The notes: generated from the sequence alone by a model not told the origin. A DNA stretch of 64,000 nt from Helicoverpa zea (GCF_022581195.2 NC_061462.1:10168001-10232000); one strand, 5' to 3'. Positions 10,430 to 21,300 are shown, numbered from the stretch's first letter. Numbers and translations: made by a program.

Positions 10430-10740
10430 ACCCTAAAATACCCCGAAGGATATTCCTGAAGGAAGTGGCTGTCGATTTAGTCAAAACTCATCACATATCA
10501 AGAGCTAGCTTACCCACATTACCTAGAATGCTGAAAAAACAACTAAAACGGAATCATGAAAGTGAGAACCCAGAATCTGTTTCTGGAACAGGCCTATGCC
10601 GATCGTCTTCATACAAAAGGTGTAACATATGCCCGAGATCAAAGGATAGGAAAACGAAGACTAAATGCTCTATGTGCCGTAAACACGTGTGCAATGACCA
10701 TATTATTGTAGTCTGCCAAAATTGTAACGTAGAAAACTAG
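10430..10740 (+). CDS. Candidate terminal exon with piggyBac-like C-terminal cysteine-rich domain
   Basis: AG at 10428-10429 after aattttt; TAG at 10738-10740; 102 codons. The frame shared with the FLYWCH exons reads RRIFLKEVAVDLVKTHHI, LPTLPRML, then KRCNICP, TKTKCSMCRKHVCNDH and VCQNCN. The helix followed by C-x2-C, C-x2-C-x4-C-x2-H, C-x2-C layout matches the C-terminal end of piggyBac transposases. A stop lies immediately upstream of the acceptor in this frame, so the homology begins at the exon edge. No transposase core or terminal repeats are visible nearby. Either a captured (domesticated) isoform domain or a piggyBac relic that ends here by chance. Confidence 0.65.
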
Positions 10741-10979
10741 TAGGTAATTATAAAGTTCCTAATATCTTTTTAAATTTGTTAATTTTACTCCATAGTTCGT
10801 TGAGTATTTAAAATTGTTGAGATTATCGTGTACAGTTATTAAGGCAGGCTATATTTTTTGTATACTATTTTAAAATACATAAAAACAAATACACAATCTT
10901 GGTTTTATAATCAACCTTTTTTCGAGTGAGTTTCTTCGCACATATACCTGTTTATAAAAAAGTATCGTATTTCTTTCAG

Positions 10980-11188
10980 ATTTAGAGCTGGTCCCATACT
11001 TCTTTCGAAGCAGTCGTGGAAGAAACTTGCTCATGATAGGGGGTATAACGTACAGAATTAATCGGAGATGTCCTGACAAGATAAGATGGCGGTGTGCTAC
11101 ACATGAGCGTTTTCACTGCCCAGCGAGACTACATACCGTTGACAACTATGTCGTATATTACTTTAATTCACACAAAGTTAGCAAATAA
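10980..11188 (+). CDS. mod(mdg4): FLYWCH exon, HxH-less group
   Basis: Acceptor AG at 10978-10979 (tttctttc); TAA at 11186-11188; 68 codons. SSRGRNLLMIGGITYR, IRWRCATHERFHCPARLHTVDN, then YYFNSHKVSK and stop. The last ligand pair is reduced to one His. The WRCATHERF...HTVD run ties it to the exons at 14.3-19.7 kb. AATAAA at 11311-11316. Confidence 0.82.
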
Positions 11189-12020
11189 TAAATCTTACCA
11201 TCGGCCTTATTATCGTCCTCCACTCACTCAGAGAAGGATCACCACGCTTGCTCAATGCGGGTTGATAACAGAAGTAATTATAAGTTTAACAAACTACTAG
11301 GATATTGTTAAATAAATTGTGCGTTACACAATAAATATTTGAGATGTCACTATGTATTAAGTTTACAATTGTTACCGAAAAACATTCGTTAAGTACGTAT
11401 TGTTATGTTTAGGTTATGTTTATAGTCTGAAGGTGTGTTTGGACCAAACGAATAAAGAAGTGCTAAGCAGAGAATTTACCTCTATCAAATTATTTTAATG
11501 AAAACAACAAATTTTTTCGTTGTTCTTTCTAAAGGTTTGTTTTGGGAGCGAGCTGTCGACCGCAAATGCCGACCGCACGTGCCCCGTATATACCTAATTC
11601 GTATGTACTTAATACATAAAATAATTTTGGATAGACGGCAGCAGCACCTGCGGCAGTCGCAGTTGGCAGGTCGCGTCCAAAACGAAAGAAAGAAGAAGAC
11701 CTTTAAAGATTTTGATAGGCAGGGAGATGATGAGAATCAAATCATTTGGATTGATCGCATCCTAATATGATTGTGCTGTGGCTGTGACGTCGGCCAATCT
11801 ATGTGAAGATATATTGCGTGTTTTTATTGATAAGGATTGTTTCAATAAAAGACAAAATAAAAACCAAGTCTTTTCAATATTTCGGTAAAAATAAATAACT
11901 GCATAAGTGACAACAAAAGAAGGTGTAGTATCAACACTTTTTTTTTAAATAGTTTTGAGTATTTTTTTTCTATTTAATTATTTGGATGACAACTTATAAT
12001 GACACAGTAATTGTTTTCAG
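11189..12020 (+). other. Intron with a GC-rich inverted-repeat fragment
   Basis: Between about 11550 and 11690 there are imperfect inverted arms ('gccgaccgcacgtgcc' and 'gcacctgcggcagtcgca'), a pattern shared with 37570-37640 and 57110-57190 and probably a small MITE. The rest is AT-rich with no exon seen. Confidence 0.45.
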
Positions 12021-12265
12021 CTCTTAACCCAATTTTCCTGACCAATAACAAAGGATCGAGGATTCTCCTGATAGGACCTTATAGGTACCGCAGAAATGGT
12101 ACAGGGGTCTCTTCAAAAATCCGGTGGAGGTGCACCAGCCACGCCAAATATGGGTGCAAGGCCGTCGTCCACACTGTCAACGATGAAATTGTGTATTTCT
12201 TCGACTTTCATACCACATGTTACAATAGCGATCTGTATCTATCTAATCAGTTTAATTCGCCATAA
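12021..12265 (+). CDS. mod(mdg4): FLYWCH exon, HxH-less group
   Basis: Acceptor AG at 12019-12020 (ttgttttc); TAA at 12263-12265; 80 codons. NNKGSRILLIGPYRYR, KIRWRCTSHAKYGCKAVVHTVND, then YFFDFHTTCYNSD. H-x-H is replaced by H-x2-C, which could still supply two ligands. An 18-residue tail ends NSP. Confidence 0.82.
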
Positions 12266-13354
12266 TGGAATTAAATATTTTTTTGTTAACTCTTGTGAAT
12301 CGAACTTTTATAATAATAGAATAGAAGACAGTAATGAATGTCCATACACTCGAAGGCACACTTATAAAAAACGTGATCCTCATTCTGAGGCAGTCGGGAA
12401 AAGTGCTTTTGTTATTTGAAATAGGTAATTTTGAAAAATTTTATTCTCCGAGAATAAGTAATAGTGCATAGTAACAATTGTGTAGCTAAAAATAGAAACT
12501 TAAGTAGATAATATTTTATATTATAAATGTTAGATAATTGTATAATTTTGAATAGATTATTTTTATTTTTTTTCTTTTTAAATATTTTGATTAAGTTTCT
12601 TATTTGTTACATATAAAATATAGATATAGATCTTTCATTTGTTAAATATATTTTACAACGAATACTTTGCTTTATTTTATTTGATTATGTATATGAATTT
12701 GATACAGACAAATTAATTGCTCAGTCACACACATAAAATGTTTTTATAATACGCGTTTTTTTTTGTATATAGTGTTTAGCGATAGAGATTTTTATATTTG
12801 TATAAATAAAGTATGGAGAGGTGTGAGCAGCTTGAATGTTACTACAAAAATTAAAAACTTATTTCACTTTCCCAAAACTCTCTTCTCTCTCTTCTCAAAA
12901 CTTTGAAGTACAGTTTAACCTACCATTTGTCCGCAGTTAACTTAATAACACTATACTCCATTTGTAGGCACGTATCTAAAGGTAAACAATCTTAATACTT
13001 ATACCCCCGCACTCTGATTACTTAAGTCACTCCCTAGTGACAGATTCTCATAGACATTGTGCACTAAGAAACGGCTTAAGTAACGATTAAATGTCTCTGA
13101 GTACGTCCAATAGGTACATATTAAACAAATACTCACTACTGAAATAATGATCCAATTGATTAACTAATTGTATTTACATAGATTTTTAAGCCGCATCAGA
13201 TTTTTGGATAAAAGTTATACCAAGATTGCTTATTTGCTTAATCAAGTGAAAGTTTTAATTAATAAGTGTGATTGAGTGTGATTCTATATCATCATTCATT
13301 CACATTTCATATCCATCAGGTAGATTTCTAACGCAACACGTTTTTTTTTTTCAG
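12266..13354 (+). other. Intron, AT-rich, no recognised feature
   Basis: More than 1 kb of low-complexity AT sequence. No FLYWCH motif, repeat tail or inverted repeat that I could match to others in the window; a T10 tract at 13341-13350 precedes the next acceptor. Confidence 0.5.
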
Positions 13355-13545
13355 AAATTCTTCTACTACGGTCTCAAAAAGGGAAACCTTTGATTGGTAT
13401 GGGAAAATACACGTATTATATGAAAGCTTCACATAGAGATAAGATTAGATGGGTTTGTTCTACCCATCATAATCGAGGTTGTAGTGCCTCTATTTACACG
13501 GTCCACGGGGAAGTGGTTAAAATGCTTAATGAACATATACACTAA
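13355..13545 (+). CDS. mod(mdg4): FLYWCH exon
   Basis: Acceptor AG at 13353-13354 after ten T; TAA at 13543-13545; 62 codons. RSQKGKPLIGMGKYTYYM, IRWVCSTHHNRGCSASIYTVHG and NEHIH as last residues. It belongs with the short exons that end exactly at H-x-H. AATAAA at 13675-13680. Confidence 0.87.
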
Positions 13546-14282
13546 TTTAATTTTGCCTGGAACTTAGCAAGGAAAAAGCCAGCCAGAAGAACCGAAGTTT
13601 GGTTTTTAAATTAAATGCCATATAATTACCTAATTTATTAATTATACTTTAGTCTTTGACTTTAATTTAATCGTAATAAATCTGTAATAATAAGGGAAGC
13701 TAGAAGCTTGAACAATTTACATAAAGCTTTTTTTTGATGTTTTCCGTAGCTATATGTATTTTGTATAAGTAGGTACTTATAATGAAAACAATGTAAGAAG
13801 CAACGAAGTAGCTATAAGCAAAGAACTGATTCTATTGTAAGTAATAAATATATATTTTTGATTAAACCATCATTAAACGATTTTTTATTTTATCGTTTGT
13901 TTTTTAATCATCATCAATTTAAGAGCCCAGCTCTTGTCGGTGCAGCTCCTTCCATTGACGCACAAAAGTGGTTTTTAATATTGGTCTGAGTATGATAGAC
14001 AATATTAAAAAAAGTCTGGCCACGCCTAGATATTTCCAAATAGTAACACAGATTTGCACGCACATGTAAACATCATCTCCAAACTGTAACTGTATTTATG
14101 TCATTATGTATAGTTTTTAAATACAAACGACAGCACATCAACGTACTTCAATCTGCCCATGAATAGATTTTCAATCTTATCACAATAGTGAAAGATTAAC
14201 TTTCGATTGGTAAAATTTCTCAGATTTGGGTAGGTTGAACTGCGTCTGTACCATCATAATAATTCATGTGTTATATTCACAG
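13546..14282 (+). other. Intron, no recognised feature
   Basis: AT-rich spacer without motif or repeat that I can place; the last 200 bases precede the HxH-less cluster. Confidence 0.45.
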
Positions 14283-14509
14283 GTATGCCAGCCCAGTTTC
14301 AATACTCTTGTCACGGCAACAAGGTTTTAATTCTCAACAACATAAAATACAGATTTAATGGTAAGACGGCCAACAAAGTAAGATGGCGATGCGCAACCCA
14401 CGAGAGATTTCGTTGTAAAGCGAGAGTGCACACCGTGGATGATATTATAATCCATTATTCTGATTCACATTGTACAGAGTTAAACGAGTCTTATGACTTT
14501 AATGATTAA
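14283..14509 (+). CDS. mod(mdg4): FLYWCH exon, HxH-less group
   Basis: Acceptor AG at 14281-14282 (tatattcac); TAA at 14507-14509; 74 codons. MPAQFQYSCHGNKVLILNNIKY, VRWRCATHERFRCKARVHTVDD, IIHYSDSHCTELNES. The end is His-Cys instead of H-x-H. Closest to 19493-19719, which has the same opening. Confidence 0.87.
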
Positions 14510-14767
14510 AAGTTAGAATCCAAAGTGCATTTATTTATACATAGACGTTTTGTCTCACGGAAGTGATTTGGCCATACGTGCAAATCCAAGTGAGCATGCA
14601 CAGTTTGTTTGTATGACTCGGCCACTACTGAGCGCTCCTGAGCCTACACATACAAAGACAGTGTGCATGAACATTTACACACACACGAATAGAACCCCGC
14701 GTTACATTAAACATCTGTAACACTTATTTTTTACAGTTTTTAAAGCAATTATTTCTGTTGTTCTCAG

Positions 14768-15000
14768 GTCTGCCAGCGCAGTATGAATACTCTTGCAACG
14801 GTAACAAGCTTTTGGTCTACAACAAGAGAAAGTACAGGTTTGATGCTCCGACAGCCGACAAAGTAAGAAGGCCTTTCGTAACACGCAGTTGGTATCGTTA
14901 TGAACCGTGGATACATACCATCGAACATAATATTATAATGCATTATTGTGATTTCAATCCTCAGTATAACGAACCTTGTATCTTTAATTACGAAAGTTAA
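14768..15000 (+). CDS. mod(mdg4): FLYWCH-derived exon lacking core residues (copy 1)
   Basis: Acceptor AG at 14766-14767 (tgttgttctc); TAA at 14998-15000; 76 codons. The opening LPAQYEYSCNGNKLLVYN matches 19493-19719, but the expected VRWRCAT is VRRPFVT and the next Cys is Tyr (SWYRYEP); the end is CDFNPQYNEP. Trp, both core Cys and the final His are lost, so it cannot fold as a normal zinc domain. The frame is nevertheless open and the acceptor unchanged. Confidence 0.7.
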
Positions 15001-15004
15001 AGCT

Positions 15005-15532
15005 CAGAATCCAAAAAAGTGTATCCATACTAATACTATACTAATGTACGAACATACTTATGTACTAATATACTAATGTACTAACATACTAATACACTAA
15101 TGTAGTAACATGCCAATGTACTAATATACTAATGTGTTAACATAGTAATGTACTAATTCATATTCATATTATTTATTTGCATTCCACAATGTATAAAGGA
15201 ATATTATAATATACTTACATACTAATACACTAATGTAGGAACTTAGGAACATGTCAGTATACTAATATACTTATGTATTAACATTATAATGTACTAATAT
15301 TATAATATACTAACATACTTATCTACTAATGTGCTAACATACTAATGCACTAATACACTAATGTAGGAACATACCAATGTACTAATATACTTATGTATAA
15401 ACATTATAATGTACTAATATTCTAATATACTAACATGCTAATATACTAAAATACTATGCACTAATACACTAATGTAGGAACATACCAATGTACTAATATA
15501 CGTATGTACTAACATACTAATGTACTAATAAT
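15005..15532. repeat. TACTAAY minisatellite (copy 1)
   Basis: Degenerate tandem array of roughly 10-base units such as tactaatgta, tactaacata and tactaatata, with one non-repeat break near 15165-15200. A shorter array follows the sister exon at 17513-17655. Confidence 0.9.
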
Positions 15533-16195
15533 AAAACCCGCCGGACATCTGAGGCGGATGACGGGGAGTAGCGACCCCGCGGGTATACCGAGTGCTCCAG
15601 GGAGAATATATTGTCCCCCAGCCGGAGTGAACTATGACGGGGGACAGGTCTCCCATCTCTGGCTTGCCTTCATTGGCCGTCCAGAGTGAGGGAGGGTTAG
15701 TAGCCCTGCTCGGGGGGTGGGTGCCTCGTGGTAAGTGGCGAGTGGGCCAACGATGCTGGACCCACAGGGAGCGCCTGATCTGAGTTTTCAGTCCAGCGAG
15801 GTATCCTCACCCTTCAGCCGCTCATGTCCCTGTTGCCCTCTTGTTGCGATCTAGCGACTGATTCCCGGTGACCCAGTAAGTGAGCTGGCGAGTCTCTACC
15901 TGCCATTTATAGTGTATAGATAACATTGTTATCGGCAGGTGCCATAGTACCCGTAGTTTCCCCATTTCTAGTCCATTAGCATACCGTCTCATTAGCCTTA
16001 GTAGTTTTTTTCCCTGTTTAGCGATAGCTTAGAACAGAACCAGGGATTATCCTTGGGTATATTTCTAAAGTGTACACAGGTACTATCAGTAAAGTTGTCT
16101 CAAAAAGGCTTCAGCGTGTTGGTTATTTGCCTCACGTTCGCCTTTCAAAAGTCCGGGACTATGTAGTCCCGTGTGCATGGTAGATAAATAGATAA
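15533..16195. mobile_element. Retroelement 3' region, no ORF (copy 1)
   Basis: Begins 'cccgccggacatctgaggcg', GC-rich, with 'gtgctccagggaga' and 'ctcatgtccctgttgccctc'; no coding potential. It resembles the 3' untranslated region of a non-LTR element and is repeated at 17657-18125. The family is not identified. Confidence 0.5.
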
Positions 16196-16299
16196 TTATA
16201 AAAATATACTTCATTTATTCGTGTAACAAGACTCATTTTTGAATAAGTAATACAACGAAACATTAATCGTACATACATACTTCTTCTTCTTCTTTCGAG

Positions 16300-16490
16300 T
16301 CGATGACATGTCATATGAAACTACACTATGTCAGCCCAATATTCCGCCACAGCGAGAGCACGGCCGGATGCGCTCATTAAGTTCTCCCGCGAGCAGGTTT
16401 CAGGGCACAGTGGACATGCGATTAGGTGGGACATCGTCTGCACGGCAGCCCCGCACTCGCACCCAAGGTCCGCCCCGCCCGGGGTTACAT
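16300..16490 (-). mobile_element. Non-LTR retrotransposon C-terminal fragment
   Basis: On the - strand 16321-16512 reads LGCECGAAVQTMSHLIACPL then GRALAVAEYWADIV, the cysteine-histidine motif and end of a non-LTR reverse transcriptase. The same 3' end, 'tgtcagcccaatatgccgcc', appears at 41070-41090. Confidence 0.65.
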
Positions 16491-16871
16491 ACATACTTAT
16501 GTAATAATACATATACTACTCTACATATTACTTATATGATATAATGTAAAATCTAAACAGTTTGTTTGCTTGCTTGAACGCTCTTATTTTAGAAGTTTAT
16601 CGAGGCAGGCTATAGGTTATATATCATCACACTAAGTCTAATATGAGCGGAGCAGTTATGAATAATGTTTCAAAGTCGGGGGATTTCTGTTATAACTTTT
16701 TTTCTATGACTCAAAAATACATTATTAGCGAAGTGTTTTTATAAACATTATATTAATCCTTATCCAAATAAATACATTATACGTCGCAGTATTTAATTTA
16801 CAACAATATTTTCCTGACATCATTCGATTTAAATGGATACTTAGTCGCTAATCTAGTATTCTTAGACATTT

Positions 16872-17030
16872 TTGGTCATTTTTTGGTTTTTAAGACAAGT
16901 GTCAAACACTTGTCTAAAAAAAGTGTGGTTCCAAAATGGACCTTATTTCAACGTCATAATTTGACATTTTTTTAGACAAGTCTTAAAGTTTAAACTGACG
17001 TTTAAAATTTTTTGTGGTAAGTCGGTTTAT
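16872..17030. repeat. MITE of the 'CTACAAAAA' family
   Basis: Inner arms 'cacttgtctaaaaaaagtg' and 'tttttttagacaagtc', middle 'aaaatggaccttatttcaac', right end 'aaattttttgtggtaag'. It sits at the junction of the two segmental-duplication copies. Confidence 0.65.
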
Positions 17031-17252
17031 CTCACGAAAGTGATTTGGTCATACATGCGAATCTAAGTGAGCATGCACAATTTCTTTGTATGACTCGGCT
17101 ACTCGGCCACTACTGAGCTCTCCTGACCTTACACATACGAATACAGTGTGCATGAACATTTAAACACGCACGAATAGATCCCCGCGTTAGATTAAACATC
17201 TGTAACACTTATTTTTTACAGTGTTTAAAGCAATTATTTCTGTTGTTCTCAG

Positions 17253-17488
17253 GTCTGCCAGCGCAGTATGAATACTCTTGCAACGGTAACAAGCTTTTGG
17301 TCTACAACAAGAGAAAGTACAGGTTTGATGCTCCGACAGCCGACAAAGTAAGAAGGCCTTTCGTAACACGCAGTTGGTATCGTTATGAACCGTGGATACA
17401 TACCATCGAACATAATATTATAATGCATTATTGTGATTTCAATCCTATACACTATAACGAACCTTGTATCTTTAATTACGAAAGTTAA
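17253..17488 (+). CDS. mod(mdg4): FLYWCH-derived exon lacking core residues (copy 2)
   Basis: Acceptor AG at 17251-17252; TAA at 17486-17488; 77 codons. Identical to 14768-15000 except that one Gln codon is replaced by Ile-His near the end (FNPIHYNEP). It shares the VRRPFVT lesion, which therefore predates the duplication. Confidence 0.7.
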
Positions 17489-17512
17489 ATCTCAGAATCC
17501 AGAAAAGTGTAT

Positions 17513-17655
17513 CCACACTAATACTTTACTAATATACCAATGTACTAACATACAAATGTACGAATATACTAATACATATACTAATGTACTAACATACCTA
17601 CTAATGCACTAATATACTAATGTACTTACATACTAATGTACTCATACACTAAATA
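17513..17655. repeat. TACTAAY minisatellite (copy 2)
   Basis: Shorter array of the same units (tactaatata, tactaacata) in the same position relative to the exon as copy 1. Confidence 0.85.
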
Positions 17656-17656
17656 G

Positions 17657-18125
17657 CTGTAAGCCCCGCAGGACATCTGAGGCGGATGACGGGGAGTAGC
17701 GACCCCGCGGGGTGAGTGCTCCAGGGAGAGTATACTGTCCCACATATCCGGCCGGCCGGAGTGAAGCATGATGGGGGATAGGTCTCCCGCCTTTGGCTTG
17801 CCTTCATTGGCCGTTCAGAGTGGAGTCGCTAGACCAGGGTTACAAGCCTTGCTCGGAAGGTAGGTGCCTCGTGGTAAGTGGCGAGTGGGCCGGTGATGCT
17901 GGACCCGCAGGGAGCGCGTGATCTGCGTTTAAAGTCCGCCGAGGTATCCTCACCTTTCAGCCGCTCATGTCCCTGTTGCCCTCTTGTTGCTATTCAGTGA
18001 CTGATTCCCGGGGGCCCAGTAAGTGAGCTGGCGAGTCTCCACTCCACCTGCCATTTTTACGTGTATTTGTACATTGTTATCGGCAGGTGCCTTAGTTTCT
18101 GTAGTTTCCCCATTTCTAGTCGTAG
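17657..18125. mobile_element. Retroelement 3' region, no ORF (copy 2)
   Basis: Starts 'ccccgcaggacatctgaggc' and follows copy 1 to about 'cccatttctagtc'; it lacks copy 1's last 200 bases. No reading frame. Confidence 0.5.
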
Positions 18126-18412
18126 TTAAATCATTTTTGTGTTATTAATACAAAGTTACACTAATCGTACGTACATACTAATACTGACATAATATACTTA
18201 TACGCATACTAATCTATATTCTACGTATAATATTATTTAAAGAGCTGAAGGGTTTGTTTGTTTGTTTGCTTGAAAAAATATATCAGTGCAAGATAGCCCA
18301 TTTATCTAGGAAGGCTATAGGCTATATAGCATCACGCTAAGATTAATAGGGGCGGAGCAGTAATGAATAATGTAATGTTATTTAAAATCGGTGGATTTTT
18401 GTTAAGCGATTA

Positions 18413-18619
18413 GGGATGATTTATTAGGCCGGGCCGTGTCCGGGGCGAGCCGTGTACGTGGCTCGTACGGGGCACGGATGTGAAACGTTACATACATTTT
18501 GTATGAAGCAGTTTATATTACACAGTGCATGATCCGTGGCCTGTCCGGGCCACAAACGACGCTCGTCTTTAGAATTTCGTAAAAGCCCGGACACGGCCCG
18601 GCCTAATATAAATCATCCC
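18413..18619. mobile_element. Harbinger-like MITE, TTA-flanked
   Basis: Ends GGGATGATTTA... and ...TAAATCATCCC, with 'aggccgggccgtgtccggg' mirrored near the right end. Flanked by TTA at 18410-18412 and 18620-18622, the target duplication of PIF/Harbinger elements. It interrupts segmental copy 2 only. Confidence 0.8.
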
Positions 18620-18898
18620 TTAAAGTTTCGCAAAAATTGTGTATGACAGAATTGTTTCCCTTTAAAAGTTCTAAAAAAAAGTCAGGGACAGCATGTGTCT
18701 ATCTTTAAGGGTTAGCTCACTATAACTTTTTTTATGCTTATTTTTGATCTCAAAAATGCATTATTAGCGAAGTTTTTTCATAAACATTATATAAATCCTT
18801 ATCTAAATAAATACATTATACGTCGCAGTATTTAATTTGCAACAGAATTGTCCTGACATCATTCGATTTAAATGGATATCTTAGTCGCTAGTCTATTA

Positions 18899-19293
18899 CA
18901 CTAGTCAACAGCATTTTCGTATCCAAGGTAAAACATATAAATTTTTGCAGATTATCTATCACAGAATCGAAGTCTAGAACACCGGACTGCTCTAGCACGT
19001 CTAGTTTTGGAGAAAAACCAATCTGATGTAAAGTAAACTGTATTTGAATTGAGAAGAGCAGTAGTAAATGATTCTTTAGTTAAAAAATACGAAAAAAAAT
19101 AGTGTCTGTAGAAAAATGGCTTTAAATATCGTTAAAAAAGCGTTTTTAGGCATTTTCAGATTGATTTTTCTCGAAAACTAGAACTGCTAGGGCAGTCCTG
19201 TGTTCTAGACTTCGATTCTGAGATAGATAATCTGCAAAAAATTATATGTTTCACCTTGGATACAATAGAAAAGGAAAATTTTGTTGACTAGTG
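18899..19293. mobile_element. Harbinger-like MITE, TTA-flanked, long inverted repeats
   Basis: Left arm 'cactagtcaaca', 'agattatctatcacagaatc', 'gaagtctagaacac'; the right arm carries their reverse complements ending 'gttgactagtg'. TTA at 18896-18898 and 19294-19296. Arms are more than 100 bases; the centre has no ORF. Confidence 0.8.
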
Positions 19294-19492
19294 TTATACT
19301 TAGATTTTTTATCTTTCGAAAGCGATTTGACCTCACATGAAGAGAGCATGCACAGTCTCCTTTTATGACGCTCCCGATCTTACGCATACGAAGACAGTGT
19401 GCATGAACATTTACACACACATAAGAACCTATAGGACCCGCGGTAACAGTTATTGTTACAGTTTTTAACGTATTTATTTCTGTTGTTCTCAG

Positions 19493-19719
19493 GTATGCCA
19501 GCGCAGTATGAATACTCTTGCCACGGTAACAAGGTGTTAGTTCTTAACAATATTAAGTACAGGTGCGATGGTATGACAGCTAACAAAGTAAGATGGCGAT
19601 GCGCGACGCACGAGAGATTTCGATGTAAAGCGAGAGTGCACACCGTGGAAGATGTCATAGTGCATTATTCTGATTTACATTCTCAAGAATTTCAGGAGCC
19701 TCAGAAATATAATCAATAA
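19493..19719 (+). CDS. mod(mdg4): FLYWCH exon, HxH-less group
   Basis: Acceptor AG at 19491-19492 (ttgttctc); TAA at 19717-19719; 74 codons. MPAQYEYSCHGNKVLVLNN, VRWRCATHERFRCKARVHTVED, then HYSDLHSQEFQEP. W-x-C and the second Cys are intact, so this is likely close to the parent of the two degenerate copies. A single His remains at the end. Confidence 0.87.
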
Positions 19720-20144
19720 TTAGTGTGTATATCAGTAGTGCTTTTTATCTCTCCAGAAAATAATAAAAATTCTCAATAGTCAATACTTTAATGCGTACCA
19801 TGTTTACAGTTGTTGGTATACAGGTAATTTATGTCACAATTATAGACCCTGTCGGGCACAGCATATACGATAGTAGGAAAAATCTCGCATGTATACCACA
19901 AATAGATTAATTTGTTTATCATATCAAGTAGTTACAGGTTCAAATTCATGTTAGTTGTGTAAATTAGCTCATAGCAACTGGTAATATACTATCTTAGTGA
20001 CTACCTTATTTCTTGCATTTGACAGAAATTACAGGATAATACCTATACATATTCATGGCATTCTTTCATTGCATTAAACACAAAAAAAAATACACCTTTT
20101 TTCCTTTTGTCATATACATAATTTTAATTATTTTTTTATTTCAG

Positions 20145-20335
20145 CGTCATTCGTGCGGTCAAGGCGTGGAAGACGGCTGATCTCTATCGGAGGCTATACT
20201 TTCTGCAAGCAATATGCATCGGGGCTAAAATCAAGATGGGTGTGCTCAACGCATAATCACAAAAAGTGTAGGGCAACTGTCCACATGATTGAGAATGAAG
20301 TTGTTAAAGTCAATAATGTTCATTCGCATGAGTAA
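20145..20335 (+). CDS. mod(mdg4): FLYWCH exon
   Basis: Acceptor AG at 20143-20144 after ttttttatttc; 62 codons, ending in HSHE at 20332 and stop to 20335. RSRRGRRLISIGGYTFCKQ, W31-V-C33, C41, ATVHMIEN. AATAAA at 20600-20605. Confidence 0.9.
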
Positions 20336-21139
20336 GTAAGGACGTGCATAGACGTATTAATATTTTACTAAAGAGAAACCTTGATAAGCGCATGTGCACT
20401 TTTTATATCGGAAAAATGTAACTCGCGACAGATCACGTGACCCACAGATTTAAGACGTGAATGAAGTCCGTAAGACATTAGACGGACAATGTTCCGTTGT
20501 GTCCGTGTGTTCTGAGAGAGTTAAATAATTTTAAGTAATTAGTTTTGAAGTGTTAAATGAATTTAAGTAATATAAATTGTCATATGTATTCGAGTGCGCA
20601 ATAAATGAATTTTGTATTTGTGTTACATAAATTATACCCACTTTTATACGGATAAATCAAAGCAATTCTTGCAAAATTATTCCTTAACCGTTACAAAATA
20701 TCAAATCCGTTGCTTTTTTATTTTGAAATAAATATATGTATTTATATATATGTAGACAAGCAGGCAGCCTATCATTTAGGTATTTGTAAAGCCAGGGATT
20801 TTATTTCTTCTTACATAATCTACAATAATATTGTGCAATGTATACTTAGTCTAAATTTTATTTTGAGTCGGAAAAGTATTGTGTTTTATTAGAATTACAT
20901 TACATTACATTTTGCAATATAAAAAAATGACTAACGTTATAGAAATACATATACGAGTAGACAGTTACCTATCTAATATCAATGAATTAAAGTGTATATA
21001 AAAAAACAACATCAAGTTTTGTATATTTTTTATCTACTTATCTATTCTGAAATAACATAAATAGAATGACATTATATTTTTTTGTTTTAATTCGCAAGTC
21101 GCAGGAAACTTAAGTGGGTATCGAAACATTAAAAATAGG

Positions 21140-21300
21140 TCTGATGCCAGTCTAACCAAGGTATAGGGTTGCCCGGGTAACTGGGTTGAGGTGGTAAGAT
21201 AGGCAGTCGCTCGTTGTAAAGCGTTGGTACGCAGCTGAATCCGGTTAGACTGGAACCCGACCCCAACATAGTTGGGAAAAGGCTGGGGAGATGATCTAGG
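21140..21300. repeat. Lepidopteran SINE-like repeat
   Basis: Contains 'gggttgcccgggtaactggg', 'gcagtcgctc' and the tail 'gaccccaacatagttgggaa'. Tail-only relatives lie at 22785-22865 and 28490-28555. Confidence 0.65.

Larger units (their letters stand above)
14530..16870. repeat. Segmental duplication, copy 1 (partner 17028-18895)
   Basis: Shared order in both copies: a 'ctcacgaaagtgatttgg' intron stretch, degenerate FLYWCH exon, TACTAAT minisatellite, 'ggacatctgaggcggatgac' retroelement part, then 'cattattagcgaagt' and 'cgtcgcagtatttaattt' segments. The opening stretch and splice region recur a third time at 19310-19490. Several inserts differ between copies, so boundaries are approximate. 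Confidence 0.8.
17028..18895. repeat. Segmental duplication, copy 2 (partner 14530-16870)
   Basis: Same block order as copy 1, but with a shorter minisatellite, a shorter retroelement part and an added TTA-flanked MITE at 18413-18619. In the 165 bases before the splice region I count about 17 differences from copy 1, while the exon itself differs only at one site. Confidence 0.8.

Noticed and set aside
15005..15532. CRISPR-like array
   Set aside because: Units are short, degenerate and without unique spacers; it is a eukaryotic minisatellite.
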